Assembly: GCA_002825465.1 (NCBI GenBank)
Contig: PJER01000013.1
Span: 1 to 63,224, forward strand
Length of the DNA: 63,224 nt
Direction: 5' to 3'
Source: Candidatus Thorarchaeota archaeon MP8T_1
Lineage (GTDB): Archaea; Asgardarchaeota; Thorarchaeia; Thorarchaeales; Thorarchaeaceae
The translations under genes and the position numbers were made by a program. The notes under the pieces were generated by a model that saw only the letters and a list, made by a program, of their open reading frames with translations, did not search any database and was not told the origin of the DNA. This document shows positions 26,252-34,404 of this stretch, piece by piece. Within the stretch, counting starts at the first letter, position 1, and the number at the start of each line of letters is the position of its first letter.

Positions 26252-28000
26252 CTATGCCTTTACAGATGTCGAATCAATGACTCTTGCAATCTCAAGGTTC
26301 TCTCTATATCTTGCTGGAACTGGATAGTTACTGAAGGAGTGTGAGAACCACTTGCTCATCATTTCTTCAAGTTCTCTATCAATTCTTTCACTTAGAGCAT
26401 CATTGAGTTTTGGATGAATCGTGTGTACTCTCGAGTGTATCTGTTTTGCAGCTACTCCTTTCTTAGAGACCTGTACTCCACCTTTGAAGGTGTAAAGAGA
26501 TTGACTGAAGTGTTTCAGAATCAAGTCTGGATTGTTTGCCAGGTCTGTCTTTTCAGGATTGAATCCATACACAGCGATATCTGCATCTGCACCGACACCA
26601 AGATGACCTTTGGTCTTCTCCATCCCAAGGATCTTTGCAGGTGCTGCTCGAGTCGTGATGGCAATATCGTTGAGTGAATACTCTCGATCAATGTTAGCTA
26701 TTGTTGAACGTTCAACTGCAAACTTGTGAACCTTCTCCAGCCAGAGTTCCCTCTGCTTCTTACTCATCAACCATGATATCAATAATGGATATTTCAGAAA
26801 CGGTCCGCCATTCGGGTGGTCTGTACTTAGGAACATCCGCCAGAGGTCCTTTATGCTGAGTGCAAACTCAAGAGACCCTACCCACTGAACTGCATTAGCT
26901 GGACTCTTTGGTTCAAAGGTGAAGGGTACAATACCTGCTCCACCAGGAAGCTCAACGTCGACTGGGATGTTCGACCATTTTGCCTTTCCACCTGTCAGTA
27001 AATAGAGTGAATGCTGAAAGGGTCCGTCTCCAGTCATAGTCATGGATTGTCCAAAAGTGATCTGTCCCAGATCGCATGAGAAATGTTTGTTCTTGTTGTA
27101 ATAGTCTGCAAATGTCAATCCACCAGATGCGACATCTTTCCAATTTGCTTTACCATCTTCGACCACTCCAAGACAGTCAAATGCCATATGTGTCAGATGA
27201 ACAACTTCTTTCTTCTTTCCTGATGGTTTGACGCTCTTGATAGCATCAAGCTGTTGCATTGTAGTATGAACATTTCCAGGTCTACCAAGATTGGTTGGGT
27301 GAAAGTGCATCTGATGTGGGAGACCTAGATCTTGGACTGCTTGAGCTAGACCAGTCATAATAGTCCTGGGTGTAACATCCCATTCAGGGACTTCATCATC
27401 AAGACCACAGACATTCTTTCCGTATGCCCATGCATAAGTTCCACCCGGGTTAACTACTTTGACACCAAGACCTCCAACTTTCTTCAGTGTCCAAGCGATA
27501 TACGCTGCAAGTCCACTAATGTCTCCTTCTTGCACGTAATTGAAGGTGATCATGCTATTACAAAATAATGGGAGTAATCCAATGTCAAGTCCTGGAATAT
27601 CTTCAATCTCCTCCCACGATCCAAGCGCTTTTGTGGCAGGCAATGCAGGTTCAACAACTGTTGTGTAACCCATTGCAGAATAGAGGAATCCTGTTGCAAA
27701 CGATGAAGGGATGATTCCAGCAACACCTGAGCGAGTCTTCTTAGTTGCAGGATAAGGGTGATGCCTATTGACTTCGGGAGCAGTCACTCTTGCAACATTC
27801 AATTTAGAACCAATAATATGGGAGTGAGGATCTACTCCTCCTGCCATCACTGTATTCCCTTTGAGATCAATTGCTTTAGCTTTTGGAGAAGCCTTCTCCA
27901 CTATCTTTCCATCTGAAATGCAGATGTCCATAACTTCTCCAGCTATGCCATTCATTGGGTCGAATACTACTCCACTCTTTAGTATCAGATCTTCTGCCAT
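26252..28000 (-). CDS. fwdA: Formylmethanofuran dehydrogenase subunit A
   Basis: FwdA is the amidohydrolase-fold subunit that condenses formate from FwdB with methanofuran to formyl-methanofuran at a dinuclear zinc centre. The metal ligands are visible: DPHSH, the carbamylated Lys in GVKVVNPGG, HFHP, HLTH and Asp in LSTDHPNGG. 582 residues, typical. The ATG overlaps the fwdB stop by one base (TAATG). It belongs to the fwdC-mch-ftr-fwdD-fwdB-fwdA unit. Confidence 0.95.
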   Translation of the reverse strand: MAEDLILKSGVVFDPMNGIAGEVMDICISDGKIVEKASPKAKAIDLKGNTVMAGGVDPHSHIIGSKLNVARVTAPEVNRHHPYPATKKTRSGVAGIIPSSFATGFLYSAMGYTTVVEPALPATKALGSWEEIEDIPGLDIGLLPLFCNSMITFNYVQEGDISGLAAYIAWTLKKVGGLGVKVVNPGGTYAWAYGKNVCGLDDEVPEWDVTPRTIMTGLAQAVQDLGLPHQMHFHPTNLGRPGNVHTTMQQLDAIKSVKPSGKKKEVVHLTHMAFDCLGVVEDGKANWKDVASGGLTFADYYNKNKHFSCDLGQITFGQSMTMTGDGPFQHSLYLLTGGKAKWSNIPVDVELPGGAGIVPFTFEPKSPANAVQWVGSLEFALSIKDLWRMFLSTDHPNGGPFLKYPLLISWLMSKKQRELWLEKVHKFAVERSTIANIDREYSLNDIAITTRAAPAKILGMEKTKGHLGVGADADIAVYGFNPEKTDLANNPDLILKHFSQSLYTFKGGVQVSKKGVAAKQIHSRVHTIHPKLNDALSERIDRELEEMMSKWFSHSFSNYPVPARYRENLEIARVIDSTSVKA

Positions 28001-29295
28001 TATTTCATCACCTTCTCCAATGATTTGATTATCATCCTCAGAATGTCTCGGTCGGGAATAACTCCCTTTGGAGGTTCAATCACTTTCTTTAGGTATAGGG
28101 GTAATCCATCCATCCTTGTTGCTGCTCCGTCGCATTCAATTCCTGCTATTGCCGCTGGTATATTGACTTCAGCTAGTTGTGATGTCATGTTGAATTTAGG
28201 ATCAATATTAATTACAGGAATTTTAGCGAGATGAGCCACAGCGGCTCTTGGGAAGTGTGCTGCTGGATCTGCTGCAATATTTAGCATTGCATCTGCTTCA
28301 CCACGAGCAAGCATATCTACTGCAGTGTATTCACCAGGTGAAAATCTCGGATATCCTCTGGCGAAATCAATTGCATAGGGGTATCCTGTTACCCATGTTG
28401 AAGTCTTGTTTGCGCCGGACACATTATAGTGTCCTCTCATGGGCATTAATCCCCATTTTGTATGTGCATTAAGGTCTTGAATCAATCTGATTGCTGCATC
28501 GATATTCCGATGCCTTCCGAAACTCTGTGTGAGTCCTAGCCCAAAGAAGAGAACACCATACTTTGCAGTCTTCATTGTTGTTGCAATCTCTTCAAGCTCT
28601 TTGATGTCAATCCCACCTACTTCAGTGACATCGAGTTTTATCCCACGAATCAGCGCTCTCAGTGTTTCTATTACTTCAAGGTCTGTTGCGGGATTGATTT
28701 TTATGAATCTATCAGCCATTCTAGCTGTTGTTGTTTCTCGTACGTCAATAAGCCAAATCTGACGGTCTTTCTTCGGATCTTTGATGTATTCACCTGGTTG
28801 TCGAATATAGTGAGGTATATGACGTGGATGTGCAGCGGCTGGATTTGCTCCCCAGTAAATTACAAGGTCTGCGCGATGACGAGTCTCAGCCAGTGAAGCT
28901 GTCGCTTCTCCAGATTCCTGAGCTCCAAGGATTGTTGGTCCATGACAGACTGATGTGGTGTTATCAACAACTCCACCAGCAAGCTCTGCTAATCGATAGG
29001 CTTCTCGTTGAGCATCATTCTCTGTAGAACTCAATCCATAGATGAGAAAACGTTTGGAAGAAGCTATAATCTCTACTGCCCTCTCAATGGCTTTTTCTAG
29101 GGCGACTGTGTTACCTTTCACAGTGGGTTGAAGACACCTGTTCTCCATATGTCCAACGAATCGCTCTTTCGAGATAACACACCCGTTTGTGTTCTTCGTT
29201 ATTTTCTCTCCTTCTGTTTCAATGATAATATCATCGCAGAGACAACCACAGAAAGTACAAACTACGTCTTTGAAGGTGCTATTTGCTTCAGTCAT
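28000..29295 (-). CDS. fwdB: Formylmethanofuran dehydrogenase subunit B (catalytic)
   Basis: FwdB reduces CO2 to formate at a Mo- or W-bis-pterin centre with one [4Fe-4S] cluster. The cluster motif CTFCGCLCDD plus C39 and the metal ligand C117 followed by H118 (TTSVCHGPT) are intact; C117 is a normal TGT codon, not selenocysteine. GANPAAAHPRHIPHY and LNIAADPAAHFPR fit the family. Length 431. It overlaps fwdD by four bases. Whether Mo or W is used cannot be read from sequence. Confidence 0.95.
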   Translation of the reverse strand: MTEANSTFKDVVCTFCGCLCDDIIIETEGEKITKNTNGCVISKERFVGHMENRCLQPTVKGNTVALEKAIERAVEIIASSKRFLIYGLSSTENDAQREAYRLAELAGGVVDNTTSVCHGPTILGAQESGEATASLAETRHRADLVIYWGANPAAAHPRHIPHYIRQPGEYIKDPKKDRQIWLIDVRETTTARMADRFIKINPATDLEVIETLRALIRGIKLDVTEVGGIDIKELEEIATTMKTAKYGVLFFGLGLTQSFGRHRNIDAAIRLIQDLNAHTKWGLMPMRGHYNVSGANKTSTWVTGYPYAIDFARGYPRFSPGEYTAVDMLARGEADAMLNIAADPAAHFPRAAVAHLAKIPVINIDPKFNMTSQLAEVNIPAAIAGIECDGAATRMDGLPLYLKKVIEPPKGVIPDRDILRMIIKSLEKVMK

Positions 29296-29696
29296 TTTAT
29301 CCCCTCCTTCATCTTCTGAGTCATCTCTTTAACTGTAGGAATTTTTGCACCTGGTGCTGCATTGATTGTAACTTCTAGCGACTTGAATCCAGGCATGCCA
29401 GTAAATTGTGTATAAGCATCTAGAAGGTAATTGAAGTATGGTCCGCAAGGGATGAATGCCATTCCTTCTTGGAGGTTTTTGTCAAGTTTAGCTTTAACAT
29501 TGATCTTTCCTAGGTGTGCTTTCACAACGACGGTTTCACCATTTTCAATACCAAGGGCTTCCATTGTTTTGGGACCGAGTTCGCAGATAGCTACTGCATC
29601 CTCGTACTCTTGAGTTATCTTACCTTTCTCCATAGCTCTTCCTTGACTTAATGTTCTGCCAGATACTAATCGGACTTTCACAGATTCACTACTCAT
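29292..29696 (-). CDS. fwdD: Formylmethanofuran dehydrogenase subunit D
   Basis: A 134-residue molybdopterin-dinucleotide-binding double-psi barrel that closes over the FwdB cofactor. Family segments: RTLSQGRAMEKGK, AICELGPKTMEALGIENG, AFIPCGPYFNYLLD and TGMPGFKSLEVTI. In most methanogens FwdD and FwdB are adjacent, as here. GGAGG lies in front of the ATG. It overlaps fwdB (ATGA). Confidence 0.92.
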   Translation of the reverse strand: MSSESVKVRLVSGRTLSQGRAMEKGKITQEYEDAVAICELGPKTMEALGIENGETVVVKAHLGKINVKAKLDKNLQEGMAFIPCGPYFNYLLDAYTQFTGMPGFKSLEVTINAAPGAKIPTVKEMTQKMKEGIK

Positions 29697-29707
29697 TCTC
29701 GTTCCTC

Positions 29708-30604
29708 CTATAATCCAAGTTCGTGAAGATGTATCTTGTATTTTCCAAGAGCTCCACCAAAATTACCAGCGGATATTCTGATGACACCTGGGTGTTTACA
29801 TACTTCTAGAATTGCCGCCTTTGTGGCCTCTGCAACTGCTTTCTCTGTAAGGCCATTAATGACAATTTCAACAACGAAATCACTATCCTTCGGTACAAAT
29901 GAGTCTGGGACAATTCCTTTCATTGTCGGGCAATACCTTTCATTTGTAGATGCATGGAGTGCTTTGTATCGAGAGGATGGTTTTGAACCAGATCCGACGA
30001 GGCCTCCTGGGAAGGGAGTGTATGCCCCTTCTACTTTCTCAATCGCCTTCACGCCTGCTTTTCCACTTGTCATTCCACTCTCTACATCTTTACAGAAATA
30101 GATGATATTTCCTCCAGCCACGCCCTTGGTTCTACCAAAGCTTTCCTGAATGACGAAGGTGCCACTCATTCGAGGTAACATCCACAGAGTACGTCCATCT
30201 ATGGGTCCTTTCTTTACTTGATGACCGTCTCCGAACATAGCTATCATTTTTCCAACTGGGTACAGTTCTGCAGCATCTGGTGTGTCATCATATGCACAAG
30301 CAGTTGGACTTGTCAGAACACATTGACCTAATCTAGCTAGAAGTTGTTCGCGAATTCCATCCTTGCTACCAGTAGCAAAGATGACTCTCACTCCCGGCCT
30401 TCCATCTGGTGTTTCATCAGGTTTGAGAATATACTCAATCCCTGCTTCAGATGGGGTCATAATGACCGATGTTGCAAAACCAGTCGTCTCAAGTGCAGTA
30501 GTTCTTGCCCAGTCTTCGTCATATGCTGTAATTATTGTCCTGTTCATATGCATACTAAATGCTTCAGCAAATGTGTCATCGATAGGTACTCCGTTGACCT
30601 CCAT
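29708..30604 (-). CDS. ftr: Formylmethanofuran:H4MPT formyltransferase
   Basis: Ftr moves the formyl group from formylmethanofuran to N5 of tetrahydromethanopterin. 298 residues, beginning MEVNGVPIDDTFAEAF, with typical ITAYDEDWA, TACAYDD, GMTSGKAGVKAIEKVEGAYTPFPGG-type and ASTNERYCPT segments and the C-terminal ISAGNFGGALGKYKIHLHEL. The surface is less acidic than in hyperthermophile enzymes. Eleven bases separate it from fwdD; GGAG is eight bases upstream of the ATG. Confidence 0.95.
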   Translation of the reverse strand: MEVNGVPIDDTFAEAFSMHMNRTIITAYDEDWARTTALETTGFATSVIMTPSEAGIEYILKPDETPDGRPGVRVIFATGSKDGIREQLLARLGQCVLTSPTACAYDDTPDAAELYPVGKMIAMFGDGHQVKKGPIDGRTLWMLPRMSGTFVIQESFGRTKGVAGGNIIYFCKDVESGMTSGKAGVKAIEKVEGAYTPFPGGLVGSGSKPSSRYKALHASTNERYCPTMKGIVPDSFVPKDSDFVVEIVINGLTEKAVAEATKAAILEVCKHPGVIRISAGNFGGALGKYKIHLHELGL

Positions 30605-30630
30605 TTTTTCAACTCCTATTCTTATCTTAT

Positions 30631-31578
30631 CTAGGACTCGAGAGAAAGCTTCAGAATATCGGGATCTAATTTACCCGCTTTGTATTCTTTTCCACTCTTG
30701 ATATCCTTAATTGCAATCTTTGCTGGACTGAACAACAGTGGGTCGACTTTGTAGAAATCAAATCCAACACTCTTGAACAGCTTATAGAATGGTGTTCCAT
30801 ATTGCTCAGATGTTGATGATGGAACATTCTTGGCTAATTTAGCTAAATCGTCTCCTTTAGCTGGCTCAATCTCATAATATGTATCACCAGTAAATAGAAT
30901 GCAGTCATTTGTGACTCCCATTGCCTTACTATCATTCTTTGCAATCGGAGCTATCGGAGCAATACCTTTGCCTTTCTTAATCTTCCAAGGGTCATATTTC
31001 AGTTCGTGCATCTTATGCACGCCAACCTCAACAATCCTGGCTGAGATCTGGACGGAACCAACCAGACAAGCAGTAGGCGCTACGACGACATGCAAACCTG
31101 ATGTGGGAACTCCACACTTATCTGCGATATACTGAGTGACATTCTCTGGTGGGAACTCTCGAGTTTCTAAAACGATGACAGCTACTTCTGATTCTTCTGT
31201 GTAACCTAATTCTTTGTAGAGTTTCTCCACTCTCGATAATGCTCGCGCAGGACCTGAAGCCATAGCAAAGTACTTGTCAACCTGGACAGTCCATCCTGCA
31301 TATTGTGAACAGAGGCAAGCCTCAGTCACCTTTTTAGTTTCAACAGATGCAGCAGGCAAGGTAAGATCACCTACAGTGACTTCAGTAAGTGCGACCTTTC
31401 CTGCTCCACCAAGACATATCTCACTGACTAGTCGTCCTGCTTCATTTGAACCTGGTACTTCAATGCCTGTATCAAGAATAGTCGTTCCATTAGCCTGTTT
31501 TGAAACAGCGCATTCTAGTTCCTTACTTCGTTCAACAATCTCCTCGAAAATCTTGAGTGCTCCCTTATTCAGACTCAT
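30631..31578 (-). CDS. mch: Methenyl-H4MPT cyclohydrolase
   Basis: Mch converts 5-formyl-H4MPT to methenyl-H4MPT. 315 residues starting MSLNKGALKIFEEIVE, with the family's AGRLVSEICLGGAGKV, PAASVETKKVTEACLCSQYAGW, FAMASGPARAL and TNDCILFTGDTYY. The ATG at 31578 is preferred to a TTG three codons upstream that overlaps fwdC. It lies between fwdC and ftr, consistent with the pathway order. Confidence 0.95.
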   Translation of the reverse strand: MSLNKGALKIFEEIVERSKELECAVSKQANGTTILDTGIEVPGSNEAGRLVSEICLGGAGKVALTEVTVGDLTLPAASVETKKVTEACLCSQYAGWTVQVDKYFAMASGPARALSRVEKLYKELGYTEESEVAVIVLETREFPPENVTQYIADKCGVPTSGLHVVVAPTACLVGSVQISARIVEVGVHKMHELKYDPWKIKKGKGIAPIAPIAKNDSKAMGVTNDCILFTGDTYYEIEPAKGDDLAKLAKNVPSSTSEQYGTPFYKLFKSVGFDFYKVDPLLFSPAKIAIKDIKSGKEYKAGKLDPDILKLSLES

Positions 31579-31583
31579 AATTA

Positions 31584-32441
31584 TCAACTCATTAAATGTG
31601 GATTCATAACCAATCTGGTGTAAATTTCCATTTTCGACTCTGCCTCTGCAAAGTCACCAACAAATTTCGCCCATTTTTCAGTATGTGAAATATCTGATTG
31701 AAGGAAATCTGGTCTCCTTGATTTCAGATATCTGATGTAATACCCAGTGAATTCTCGTTCAGAACTCCCACTGTACTTGAATGTTGGAGGTAGTGAATTG
31801 ACTTTTCCAAGTGCAAAAATCATACCCTTTGTTGCTTCAACGCAAGCTCTAGGACCTAGTTCACCACACACAATGATTGAACCCCCCTTCATTCGTGTAG
31901 CTGCCATAGCTCCGACATTCCCTTTTACTGCGATGAAACCTTTGCGCATGTGTAGGGCCATCTCATTTCCAACATTCCCTGCAACATAGACCCTGCCTCC
32001 GGTCATACCATCCGGACTACCTCGGTATCCAGCACAGAGATAATCACCAGCATCCCCTTCTATCTGAATATTGCCACCACTCATCTCAGCACCAGCATAT
32101 GTATCAACAGAACCAGTTACAGTGATTCTACCTGCGATCATCTCAGCACCAAGATGCATTCCTGCATCTCCTTCGATACTGATTCTACCGCCATTCATGC
32201 CTTTTCCGATTTGCTTCACCTTTTGGAGATCCCCACGGACAACAATCTCGGTCTCATCTGCATTGGCAGCAGATTCTCCTGATATCTCAAAGAAATCTCG
32301 TAGCTCACGAGATTCTCTTCCCTGCATTACCATGAGTTTCCCAATCTGATCTAAGGTCTTCCCAGCAAAAGCAGTAGGTGTTATCATGTCTGCTTCAATT
32401 GGAATGTCAGGGACCCGTTTTAGTGAAAGTAGCACCGTCAT
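31584..32441 (-). CDS. fwdC: Formylmethanofuran dehydrogenase subunit C
   Basis: FwdC is a right-handed beta-helix scaffold like the C-terminal domain of glutamate synthase; its repeats are plain: GGRISIEGDAG, AGRITVTGSVD, GGNIQIEGDAGDYLCAGYRG, GGRVYVAGNVG and GGSIIVCGELGPR. 285 residues. First gene of the operon running to 25466. The C-terminus, beyond the helix, contains GYYIRYLKSRRPDF, as in other archaeal FwdC proteins. FwdE, FwdG and FwdH were not found; FwdF is likely at 20168. Confidence 0.95.
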   Translation of the reverse strand: MTVLLSLKRVPDIPIEADMITPTAFAGKTLDQIGKLMVMQGRESRELRDFFEISGESAANADETEIVVRGDLQKVKQIGKGMNGGRISIEGDAGMHLGAEMIAGRITVTGSVDTYAGAEMSGGNIQIEGDAGDYLCAGYRGSPDGMTGGRVYVAGNVGNEMALHMRKGFIAVKGNVGAMAATRMKGGSIIVCGELGPRACVEATKGMIFALGKVNSLPPTFKYSGSSEREFTGYYIRYLKSRRPDFLQSDISHTEKWAKFVGDFAEAESKMEIYTRLVMNPHLMS

Positions 32442-32618
32442 GATTACCCTAACCTAGTTCGTTTTTACTTGCAAACTGATAGATAAAGACTCTGACTCTT
32501 TGGTTGTTATTAAGAACGTTTATGTTCGCTCATGCATAACGGTATTATCCGCAAACAACTGAGATACTTCTGATTCAAGAGTCATTTCAAAAAACCTACC
32601 TTGCATTGTGAACATGCA
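32442..32618. promoter_or_regulatory. fwd operon promoter region
   Basis: The 177-base gap ahead of fwdC contains CATAAC (32535-32540), GGT and ATTATCCG (32544-32551), nearly the same block as in the hdrA/FwdB-like divergent promoter. A weaker GAAC/GTTC inverted repeat lies near 32512-32528. A minus-strand TATA-like TTTATCTA sits near 32478-32487. Confidence 0.45.
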
Positions 32619-33653
32619 TCAAATTTCATTCAATTGGTTTAGAAGATTCTCAGCATCAAACGATATGATCCACATCTTTCTATATTGATTGAAACCTATA
32701 TGCTCGTTAATCGAGAGCATCGGTATGTTCGAATCTGCATTTTCAGTTCCAATAACCCTAGCCTGTGGATAGTTCCTTACGATGTACTTGATCATCTCTG
32801 CTTTTAGCCACTTTCCCAATCCGCGTCCGCGATATTCTTCACTGACTCCTGTAAGTCCTTGTTCAATGAAAAAATCTGTATTTGAGCTGTGCCAGGTCTC
32901 AGTCAAACCACTGATTGTTCCATCTGGCTCTCGACTTACAATGGTTGTCCAAGTATGATTTTGACCTTTGAAGTATCTCTCCATATTTCTTCTACTCTCT
33001 GGAGTAGTAATGAATTCTGGAGCCACATCCTCTAATGGTGCCTGATTCCAAGTTTCTGTATAGAGCTTAACAAATTGCTTGAGATCTTTTTCGGGTACTT
33101 CATTAAATCTCTCAAGAGTCACACCTGGTGCGCGTTGGGGTCCTTGGTCGCACCAGTGATTTATTAGATTCATATCAACATCTTTGATTGCTACTCTACT
33201 TGTTGCTCTCTCACTAATTATGGTCCCTTCTAATTTCGATAAGAATGAATACTGATGTTCTCCGCGCGTTTCAATAATGAATGTAGATTTTCCAATTTCA
33301 ACAGATTTGTTCACTAGGTGTTTCAAGAATTCATATTGATTCTTTTCCTCTCGATAATTTGATTCTAATATCATATCGGCATATGCAACATTCTTCTCTT
33401 CTTCATATGCTGGTGACTCCTTGGTTGCCCACCAAACTCCTCCCATACCAATGACACAATTCCTATCATTCAGAACTTGCCACCACGAAAGGTGATAGTT
33501 TGGATTTGGATTCAGCATATACGCTCTTCTTCCCTCTCTAGAAGGTGATGGATCTTCTGGATTCATTTCTTCAAATATTCTTTCACGTGATTCGAAGTAG
33601 CTGGTCCACTGTTCTTTTGATAACTCTGAAGGGACGAACTCTACATAACTCAT
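32619..33653 (-). CDS. GNAT-family acetyltransferase, two-lobed
   Basis: 344 residues. The C-terminal lobe has a clear GNAT acetyl-CoA-binding motif (TGVSEEYRGRGLGKWLK) and ENADSNIPMLSINEHIGF, the usual end of the fold; the N-terminal lobe is a weaker GNAT-like domain. Similar two-lobed enzymes include mycothiol-synthase-like acyltransferases, but the substrate is unknown. Transcribed in the same direction as the fwd operon but separated by 177 bases, so probably independent. Confidence 0.8.
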   Translation of the reverse strand: MSYVEFVPSELSKEQWTSYFESRERIFEEMNPEDPSPSREGRRAYMLNPNPNYHLSWWQVLNDRNCVIGMGGVWWATKESPAYEEEKNVAYADMILESNYREEKNQYEFLKHLVNKSVEIGKSTFIIETRGEHQYSFLSKLEGTIISERATSRVAIKDVDMNLINHWCDQGPQRAPGVTLERFNEVPEKDLKQFVKLYTETWNQAPLEDVAPEFITTPESRRNMERYFKGQNHTWTTIVSREPDGTISGLTETWHSSNTDFFIEQGLTGVSEEYRGRGLGKWLKAEMIKYIVRNYPQARVIGTENADSNIPMLSINEHIGFNQYRKMWIISFDAENLLNQLNEI

Positions 33654-33801
33654 TTCTCTTCGGACAACAGCCTTGAGGAGCGGAGAAAAGCATATCGATG
33701 AAAGTAATATGGAATTATGAATTGAAGGTTAATTCATTCCTTGATTCATAGTTTCGAAAACTCAATAAACAAGAAAACCAGTCACTCAATGAGGGTTAGA
33801 A

Positions 33802-34224
33802 ATGAAAAATCAGACTCCGTTAATCCTATGCCTTATTGGTGGATTTCTACTTCACAGTGTACATTATACAAATGGAATCACAACAATTGTAGTTGTTTGG
33901 TTATTCCTCAATTCTATCCCTGCTCTTGCTCCATATATGGTAATCATCAACATTGTCTTATTCGTTCTCTATGTAATAGCATGGTCTGGTGGCATTGCTG
34001 TCGCCTTAGGAGGAGTTCTACTTACTACGTCTTATGTTCGGGTAGGTAAGATCATAATTGCCATTGCTGCAGGCTTTGGGCTAATCAGTCTAATTCTTGT
34101 AATTCTCTGGGTTATTCTTGTAATTGGGTGGAGTGCATTGTTCGTTCTCACTTGGCTTATACTAACTACGCCTTGGGCATTCGGACTAGTCCTCACAATT
34201 ATTGCCCGGCATAAGGCAAAATGA
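33802..34224 (+). CDS. Small hydrophobic membrane protein
   Basis: 140 residues with about four membrane helices (ILCLIGGFLLHSV, VIINIVLFVLYVIAWSGGIAVALGG, IIIAIAAGFGLISLILVILWVILVIGW, FVLTWLILTTPW). No family recognised. GAGGG lies seven bases before the ATG. It precedes the SCP2/arylsulfotransferase-like operon by 180 bases on the same strand, but the inverted repeat between them suggests a separate promoter. Confidence 0.65.
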   Translation: MKNQTPLILCLIGGFLLHSVHYTNGITTIVVVWLFLNSIPALAPYMVIINIVLFVLYVIAWSGGIAVALGGVLLTTSYVRVGKIIIAIAAGFGLISLILVILWVILVIGWSALFVLTWLILTTPWAFGLVLTIIARHKAK

Positions 34225-34308
34225 TCTGAATGTATTTTCTCTGTTACAAAACCCATGAATCCGTCAAATTACGTGAATTGTCGAATTAGAGTTAGTATTT
34301 AGTAGTGA

Positions 34309-34348
34309 TATTTAATAGGTAGAATTCAACTGCGTAGAATTCTACCTA
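34309..34348 (+). promoter_or_regulatory. TATA box with perfect 12-bp inverted-repeat operator
   Basis: Arms TAGGTAGAATTC (34316-34327) and GAATTCTACCTA (34337-34348) match perfectly around the nine-base spacer AACTGCGTA. A TATA-like TATTTAATA (34309-34317) abuts it, so a bound protein would cover the expected transcription start, 57 bases before the ATG at 34405. The PadR regulator encoded second in this operon is the natural candidate to bind it. Confidence 0.65.
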
Positions 34349-34404
34349 GTATCGGGAAACTATGTTTCCAATCATTGCATTTGAATTTCATGGAGTCCTG
34401 TAAT

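Noticed and set aside
28000..29295. Possible selenocysteine in FwdB
   Set aside because: The ligand position is a normal TGT codon and no in-frame TGA occurs in the gene.
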